NCBI GenBank assembly: GCA_009787945.1
Contig: WQSI01000058.1
Location: 1 to 10,674 of the forward strand
Reading direction: 5' to 3'
DNA from: Defluviitaleaceae bacterium
Lineage (GTDB): Bacteria; Bacillota; Clostridia; Lachnospirales; WRAX01
DNA length: 10,674 bases
The notes beneath the pieces were generated by a model, which saw only the letters and a program-made list of their open reading frames with translations, was not told the origin of the DNA and made no database searches. Made by a program: the position numbers and the translations under genes. Every line of letters begins with the position of its first letter. Position 1 is the first letter of the stretch. Below are positions 7,983-10,674 of the stretch, one piece after another.

Positions 7983-8008
7983 GCGCCAACGCAGGGGAGC
8001 GTTGGCGC
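7983..8008 (-). terminator. Rho-independent terminator for the minus-strand tRNA-like RNA
   Basis: A perfect 10-bp GC-rich stem (GCGCCAACGC / GCGTTGGCGC) has a 6-nt loop. On the minus strand it is followed by ATTTTTATGG, so it suits a transcript running from the tRNA-like gene toward dacF. On the plus strand it is followed by GGAAAGGGG, so it is a poor terminator for dacF, although the hairpin could still protect the dacF mRNA 3' end. Confidence 0.65.
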
Positions 8009-8042
8009 GGAAAGGGGGGTATATAAAACAAAAGGGGGTTTT

Positions 8043-8057
8043 GCTGGTGCAACCAGC
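8043..8057 (-). other. Small hairpin in the 3' trailer of the tRNA-like RNA
   Basis: The minus strand has a 6-bp stem GCTGGT / ACCAGC with a 3-nt loop, starting 3 nt past the tRNA-like 3' end at 8060. It lies between the acceptor stem and the terminator. It contains a CACCA string, but not at the position of a tRNA 3' CCA end. It may be a processing signal or simply part of the trailer. Confidence 0.4.
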
Positions 8058-8059
8058 CA

Positions 8060-8140
8060 AGCACTTACAGGATTTGAACCTGAAAGACATAAGTCGCGGA
8101 GAAAACCTCCGAGCGGTTAACCTTTCCGCCAACAAATGCT
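8060..8140 (-). tRNA. tRNA-like RNA gene (type II shape, 8/4 acceptor/T branch, anticodon undetermined; possibly degenerate)
   Basis: On the minus strand an 81-nt stretch folds as a cloverleaf with a long variable arm. The acceptor stem is 8 bp (AGCATTTG with TAAGTGCT, two G-U pairs). The expected U8 follows. The D-arm is GGCGG / CCGCT with a 9-nt loop holding the invariant GG. The variable arm is GAC-TTAT-GTC, and a 4-bp T-stem CAGG / CCTG carries a normal TTCAAAT loop. The anticodon arm is abnormal: stem CGGAG / CTCCG closes a loop of only GTTTT, or a 4-bp stem closes GGTTTTC; neither has U33 followed by a readable anticodon with a purine at 37. No CCA is encoded. A consensus-like promoter 15-20 nt upstream and a terminator downstream imply that it is transcribed. 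It could be a non-decoding tRNA-like RNA, an 8/4 tRNA with a damaged anticodon loop, or a pseudogene. Confidence 0.6.
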
Positions 8141-8161
8141 AAAATATTACCTTGTACGATT

Positions 8162-8190
8162 ACTATATCACACAACCCCAATTATGTCAA
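8162..8190 (-). promoter_or_regulatory. Promoter of the tRNA-like RNA gene
   Basis: The minus strand reads TTGACA (8190-8185), a 17-nt spacer and TATAGT (8167-8162), one base from consensus. The predicted start is near 8155, giving a 15-nt leader before the RNA at 8140, much like the tRNA-Leu arrangement further on. Confidence 0.72.
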
Positions 8191-8211
8191 GAAAAACTTT
8201 TCTTGACATAA
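8182..8211. repeat. Perfect 14-bp inverted repeat holding two back-to-back -35 boxes
   Basis: Arms at 8182-8195 and 8198-8211 (right arm TTTTCTTGACATAA) are perfect reverse complements around a 2-nt centre. Each arm contains a TTGACA, one for the minus-strand RNA and one for the plus-strand acetyltransferase. It could be an operator for one dimeric regulator, or the by-product of two similar promoters facing away from each other. Confidence 0.75.
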
Positions 8212-8231
8212 GTTTTTGTGTGTTGTATTAT
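8203..8231 (+). promoter_or_regulatory. Promoter of the GNAT acetyltransferase gene
   Basis: TTGACA (8203-8208), 17-nt spacer, TATTAT (8226-8231). A perfect TATAAT lies at 8236-8241 but has no -35 at a usable distance. The predicted start near 8238 leaves about 27 nt before the ATG at 8265. Confidence 0.72.
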
Positions 8232-8264
8232 GTATTATAATATTTTATGGAGGTTAAATTAATA

Positions 8265-8777
8265 ATGATACAAACAGATAGGCTGGAACTAATACCTTTG
8301 ACTATCAGGCAATTAGAGCTGTGGGTTAGCGACATAGCCGCTCTTGAGCAAGAGCTAAACTGCACTTATTCAGGCGAGTCTACAGAGGGCTTTTTGTCAG
8401 ACATAATCAAGATGAAAATAGAGAGAGCAAAAGCCGACGAGGCAAACCATATTTTTCATACTTTTTGTTTTGTTCTCCGCAAATCAGACAGGGTTGTTTT
8501 GGGTTCTGCCAGCTTCAAAAGACCCCCAAACCACAACAAAGAGGTGGAGATAGGATACGGACTTGGAAAAAATTTTGAAGGCAATGGTTACATGACCGAA
8601 GCCGTGCAAGCTATGTGCAACTGGGCAAAATCCCAGGAGGGCATCTCCTTCCTTATTGCTGAAACCAACTCAGGCAACATAAAGTCAGAAAATGTGTTGA
8701 AGCGTTGCGGCTTCATTTTGTATGACAGGCAAGAAGAAAACTCATGGTGGAAATTCCCCTTACGCTCTGACCTTTAA
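8265..8777 (+). CDS. GNAT family N-acetyltransferase, RimJ/RimL-like
   Basis: The 170-residue protein has the opening typical of RimJ/RimL-type acetyltransferases (TDRLELIPLT, residues 4-13). The acetyl-CoA site is in EIGYGLGKNFEGNGYMTEAV (about 95-114), a variant of the R/QxxGxG/A loop. The motif B region, ETNSGNIKSENVLKRCGF (133-150), is the usual NxxS..VL.K.GF pattern. The family uses acetyl-CoA to acetylate amines such as ribosomal protein N-termini; the substrate here is unknown. I chose ATG 8265 because GGAGG lies 11 nt upstream and the alternative ATG at 8247 would sit about 9 nt from the predicted transcript start with no ribosome binding site. It is divergent from the tRNA-like RNA and shares the promoter region with it. 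Toxin GNATs such as TacT are usually paired with an antitoxin gene, which is not seen here. Confidence 0.88.
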   Translation: MIQTDRLELIPLTIRQLELWVSDIAALEQELNCTYSGESTEGFLSDIIKMKIERAKADEANHIFHTFCFVLRKSDRVVLGSASFKRPPNHNKEVEIGYGLGKNFEGNGYMTEAVQAMCNWAKSQEGISFLIAETNSGNIKSENVLKRCGFILYDRQEENSWWKFPLRSDL

Positions 8778-8796
8778 AATTTCTTAAAAATTTTTC

Positions 8797-8825
8797 TTGA
8801 CATTTTCGCCCGTTTGTTGTATTAT
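8797..8825 (+). promoter_or_regulatory. Promoter of tRNA-Leu
   Basis: TTGACA (8797-8802), 17-nt spacer, TATTAT (8820-8825), with a predicted start near 8832 and a 17-nt leader. The 12 bases TTTTCTTGACAT and the 11 bases TGTTGTATTAT also occur at identical spacing in the GNAT promoter at 8198-8231. Confidence 0.78.
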
Positions 8826-8848
8826 ATATTTTGTGTAATAAGCAACGA

Positions 8849-8931
8849 GCAGTTGTGGCGGAAGTGGTATACGCGCAAGACTAAGGATCTTGTGAGCCTA
8901 GCTCGTGCAGGTTCAAGTCCTGTCAACTGCA
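8849..8931 (+). tRNA. tRNA-Leu, anticodon AAG
   Basis: This is a complete type II cloverleaf. The acceptor GCAGTTG (8849-8855) pairs fully with CAACTGC (8924-8930), and the discriminator is A (8931), as expected for leucine. The D-arm is GCGG...ACGC, the usual bacterial tRNA-Leu form. The anticodon stem CAAGA / TCTTG closes the loop CTAAGGA (8881-8887), giving anticodon AAG at 8883-8885, which reads CUU. The variable arm is GAGC-CTA-GCTC, and the T-arm GCAGG / CCTGT has loop TTCAAGT. CCA is not encoded, so a CCA-adding enzyme is needed. A34 in a bacterial tRNA-Leu is uncommon; decoding beyond CUU would need inosine. Confidence 0.95.
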
Positions 8932-8932
8932 T

Positions 8933-8972
8933 AAAACCTCCCGAATTTTAAGGTTCGGGAGGTTTTATTTTT
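8933..8972 (+). terminator. Rho-independent terminator after tRNA-Leu
   Basis: A perfect 13-bp stem (8933-8945 with 8954-8966) around an 8-nt loop runs directly into TTTTATTTTT. The A-rich 5' side would also make a T-run on the minus strand, so it may work in both directions. Confidence 0.9.
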
Positions 8973-9011
8973 AGGTAATTATATTAAAACCCCACAACCA
9001 CGTCATCGTCT

Positions 9012-9111
9012 ACCGTAGGGGCGCATATTATGCGCCCGCTGCTGGGCAAACGTACTCTGCATCATCATCACGTGTGTCGGACAACAGGCGCATAATATGC
9101 GCCCCTACGGT
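9012..9111. mobile_element. MITE-like element with 25-bp perfect terminal inverted repeats
   Basis: The 25 bases at 9012-9036 are the exact reverse complement of 9087-9111. Both ends carry GTAGGGGCGCATATTATGCG or its complement, so each end is itself a small palindrome and the whole is a nested hairpin of 100 bp with a 50-nt core. There is no coding frame inside and no obvious target-site duplication. A related single palindrome sits at 1547-1569. The right end lies 9 nt past the tatD stop, so its hairpin may also end the tatD transcript. Confidence 0.7.
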
Positions 9112-9120
9112 TGAAGTGAG

Positions 9121-9894
9121 TTATTTGATACTGAATAATTCTTTAGCGTTTTGTGTGGTTATTTTCGCAACTTCCTCTGCGGTTGTGCCCCAGATACTAG
9201 CGATTTTTTCGGCGATATAGACAAGGTTGCGGCTGTCGTTGCGTTGCCCGCGGTTAGGGTCGGGGGAAAGGTAAGGGCAGTCTGTTTCGATAAGCAGGCG
9301 GTTTCTGGGGGTAATTTCCACAACTTCCCGCAAGGCAGGGGCGTTTTTGTAGGTTACAACGCCGCCAACGCCAATATGCCAGCCCATATCTAAATACTTC
9401 TGAGCTTCCACCACACCAGAGGAAAAGCAGTGCATAACACCGCCAATTTTCGCCCCTGCCCCTGATGCAGTTAGGATTTTCATAGTGTCCTCAGCGGCTT
9501 CGCGGCAGTGGATGACCACTGGAAGCCCTAGGTTTAACGCCAAATCTAACTGTGCCTCGAACTGCTCCCGCTGCACATCTCTTGGAGAGTGGTCATAGTG
9601 ATAATCAAGCCCAATTTCCCCAATGGCAACCACCTTCGGCTCGTCTGCCATCTTAGCGATTATCTCCAAATCGCGATAGCGCAAATCTTTGGCATTGTGA
9701 GGGTGAAAACCAAGGGCGGCGTAGATATAATCATATTTCTGGGCAAGCTCCAGAGTGGTGCGGCTGGTTTTCATGGAAGTGCCGATGTTTAAAATATAGT
9801 CAATACCAGCCTCTGGAAGAATTTCCCCGAGAAGCTGGTCGCGGTCGTTGTCATAATGGTCAAAATCGTAATGGCTGTGGGTTTCAAAGTACAT
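9121..9894 (-). CDS. tatD: TatD family metal-dependent DNase
   Basis: The 257-residue protein is a TIM-barrel metal-dependent hydrolase of the TatD family, with reported 3'-5' exonuclease or quality-control roles in DNA damage. The metal-binding residues are all visible: H6 and H8 in ETHSHYD, E93 in GEIGLDYHYD, H129 in VIHCREA, H155 in MHCFSS and D205 in IETDCPYLSP, plus the conserved GFHPH at 62-66. Length is normal. ATG 9894 has AAGGAG 7 nt upstream. In many Bacillota tatD follows metG; here the upstream gene is a nucleotidyltransferase. The family motif HCFSG reads HCFSS, which is a mild variant. Confidence 0.95.
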   Translation of the reverse strand: MYFETHSHYDFDHYDNDRDQLLGEILPEAGIDYILNIGTSMKTSRTTLELAQKYDYIYAALGFHPHNAKDLRYRDLEIIAKMADEPKVVAIGEIGLDYHYDHSPRDVQREQFEAQLDLALNLGLPVVIHCREAAEDTMKILTASGAGAKIGGVMHCFSSGVVEAQKYLDMGWHIGVGGVVTYKNAPALREVVEITPRNRLLIETDCPYLSPDPNRGQRNDSRNLVYIAEKIASIWGTTAEEVAKITTQNAKELFSIK

Positions 9895-9934
9895 TTGTAT
9901 TCTCCTTAAAATTAGGTCACACTAACGACAAATC

Positions 9935-10022
9935 CTTCAAACTCGCCATCCCGCGCTTGACGCATAGTATCAGTTAGGAACAACTAATGGGATTGCGTGT
10001 CAAGCCCACAATGACGTTGAAG
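9935..10022. repeat. Decayed repeat with imperfect terminal inverted repeats
   Basis: The ends CTTCAA (9935-9940) and TTGAAG (10017-10022) face each other, and the inner blocks GCTTGAC (9955-9961) and GTCAAGC (9999-10005) are perfect inverted repeats; the sequence between pairs only partly. The stretch ATTGCGTGTCAAGCCCACAA resembles a damaged form of the palindrome ATTGCGGGTCAAGCCCGCAA that I recognise as a common dispersed intergenic repeat in bacteria. No coding frame is supported in the 184-nt gap between tatD and the nucleotidyltransferase. Confidence 0.45.
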
Positions 10023-10040
10023 AGCGTGCCGTCTATAGCC

Positions 10041-10071
10041 AATCCTTGCCAAAGGGTTCTTGGCAAGGATT
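10041..10071 (-). terminator. Hairpin after the nucleotidyltransferase gene
   Basis: A perfect 11-bp stem (AATCCTTGCCA / TGGCAAGGATT) with a 9-nt loop begins 7 nt past the stop codon. The minus strand has no T-run after it, so it is either a weak terminator or an mRNA-end stabiliser. Confidence 0.45.
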
Positions 10072-10078
10072 GTATGCG

Positions 10079-10674
10079 TTAAAACAATTTCTCTGGATAA
10101 TGCCCGCTGTTTATTAAGTCGTTTATGACATTCTGGGCTTTTGCCAAGTCCTCTTGGTAGGTGACACCCATCCATTTATCGTCCACGGGCAAAACCCGCA
10201 TTGTGGCCTTTTTCGCGTCAATTAATTTGCCAACGGTTGCATTTAAAAAATATTCTGCCTTTAGGTCGTTAATATTATTTTGCAGAAAATCCGCAAAACC
10301 TTTGCCGATTTCGTTAAAAATGGCGGGGGTGAAGGCAAAAGCAAGCATGTTGACAATTGTATCATCTGCAAGAGGGGTGAAACTGCCGTTTTCTGCGTTG
10401 CCAATCCCCTCTGGGCGAATTTCTATATTCCGCATTTCCTGGACTTTAGCCAGATAGCCGCCCTCAATGGTGCAGACGGCACGGGACACACTGCCATGTT
10501 CTGACACGGTTTGAGCCAGTTTATGCCCAGGCATTGCAAAATCATAGTCACCACCGCCAGAGGTTAAAAATTGGTGCATGGAGCTGAAAACGCCGCGTCC
10601 ATAGAAGTCGTCGGCAGAGATGACAAAAAACGGCTCGTTCACAGCGTGGCGCGCCGCCCATAAGGCGTGGGAAG
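10079..10674 (-). CDS. Sugar-phosphate nucleotidyltransferase, C-terminal part (5' end outside window)
   Basis: The frame is open to the window edge: codons before the GTG at 10642 encode SHALWAARHAV, which continues the family pattern GTxHAVxxAKxxV before NEPFFVISADDFYG. The gene is therefore partial, with about 197 C-terminal residues visible. It belongs to the NTP_transferase family, which joins a sugar-1-phosphate to a nucleotide. The ADDFYG motif supplies a metal-binding aspartate, and the N-terminal nucleotide loop must lie beyond the window. The C-terminal WMGVTYQEDLAKAQ...INSGHYPEKLF matches an uncharacterised clade common in Bacillota. The exact sugar is not readable. It is followed by a hairpin and the decayed repeat, and is probably not in an operon with tatD, 184 nt away. 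Confidence 0.8.
   Translation of the reverse strand, partial: SHALWAARHAVNEPFFVISADDFYGRGVFSSMHQFLTSGGGDYDFAMPGHKLAQTVSEHGSVSRAVCTIEGGYLAKVQEMRNIEIRPEGIGNAENGSFTPLADDTIVNMLAFAFTPAIFNEIGKGFADFLQNNINDLKAEYFLNATVGKLIDAKKATMRVLPVDDKWMGVTYQEDLAKAQNVINDLINSGHYPEKLF

Noticed and set aside
7983..8008. Hairpin as the dacF terminator
   Set aside because: The plus strand after the hairpin is GGAAAGGGG, with no T-run; the T-rich side is on the minus strand.
8060..8140. Selenocysteine tRNA
   Set aside because: No TCA anticodon, a 5-bp D-stem with a 9-nt loop, and a 4-bp T-stem do not fit tRNA-Sec.
8247..8264. Earlier ATG of the acetyltransferase at 8247
   Set aside because: It precedes the GGAGG ribosome binding site and lies about 9 nt from the predicted transcript start; GNAT homology begins after ATG 8265.
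8265..8777. GNAT toxin of a toxin-antitoxin pair
   Set aside because: There is no ribbon-helix-helix antitoxin gene beside it, and the start and CoA motifs are of the RimJ/RimL type.
9012..9111. CRISPR repeat-spacer unit
   Set aside because: Only two copies in inverted rather than direct orientation, and no regular spacing.

Overview
The window reads as chromosomal DNA of a motile Gram-positive anaerobe-type bacterium, most likely Bacillota class Clostridia. The evidence is a flagellar hook-filament junction protein, a yqhY-nusB-xseA-recN gene order typical of Bacillota, a DacF-type D,D-carboxypeptidase, strong AGGAGG-type ribosome binding sites and TTGACA/TATAAT-type promoters. The species cannot be named from the sequence.

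Layout. Positions 1-1539 (+) are the 3' part of a large flgL-type gene whose 5' end lies outside the window. A short palindrome (1547-1569) separates it from a convergent minus-strand operon that starts at an extended -10 promoter near 6510 and runs yqhY (Asp23 family), nusB, xseA, recN and a GT4 glycosyltransferase, with overlaps or gaps of 24 nt or less. Divergent from yqhY, dacF (6544-7965, +) encodes a secreted and anchored D,D-carboxypeptidase. Between dacF and a GNAT acetyltransferase (8265-8777, +) is a minus-strand tRNA-shaped RNA gene (8060-8140) with its own promoter and terminator. Its promoter and the GNAT promoter stand back to back inside a perfect 14-bp inverted repeat. A tRNA-Leu with anticodon AAG (8849-8931) and a strong terminator follow, then a 100-bp MITE-like element with 25-bp perfect terminal inverted repeats, a tatD nuclease gene (minus), a second decayed repeat, and the 3' part of a sugar-phosphate nucleotidyltransferase gene (minus) cut by the window end.

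How the genes work together. The minus operon combines transcription antitermination (NusB), DNA repair (XseA, RecN) and a probable regulator of fatty-acid synthesis (YqhY); the glycosyltransferase at its end has no known substrate. The usual neighbours folD, xseB, ispA, dxs, tlyA and argR are absent from this run, and XseA has a shortened helical region, which is where XseB would bind. The most unusual items are the tRNA-like RNA with an 8/4-type acceptor/T branch and no canonical anticodon loop, the shared palindromic promoter region beside it, and the near-absence of lysine in the flagellar protein. The rest is ordinary housekeeping content.
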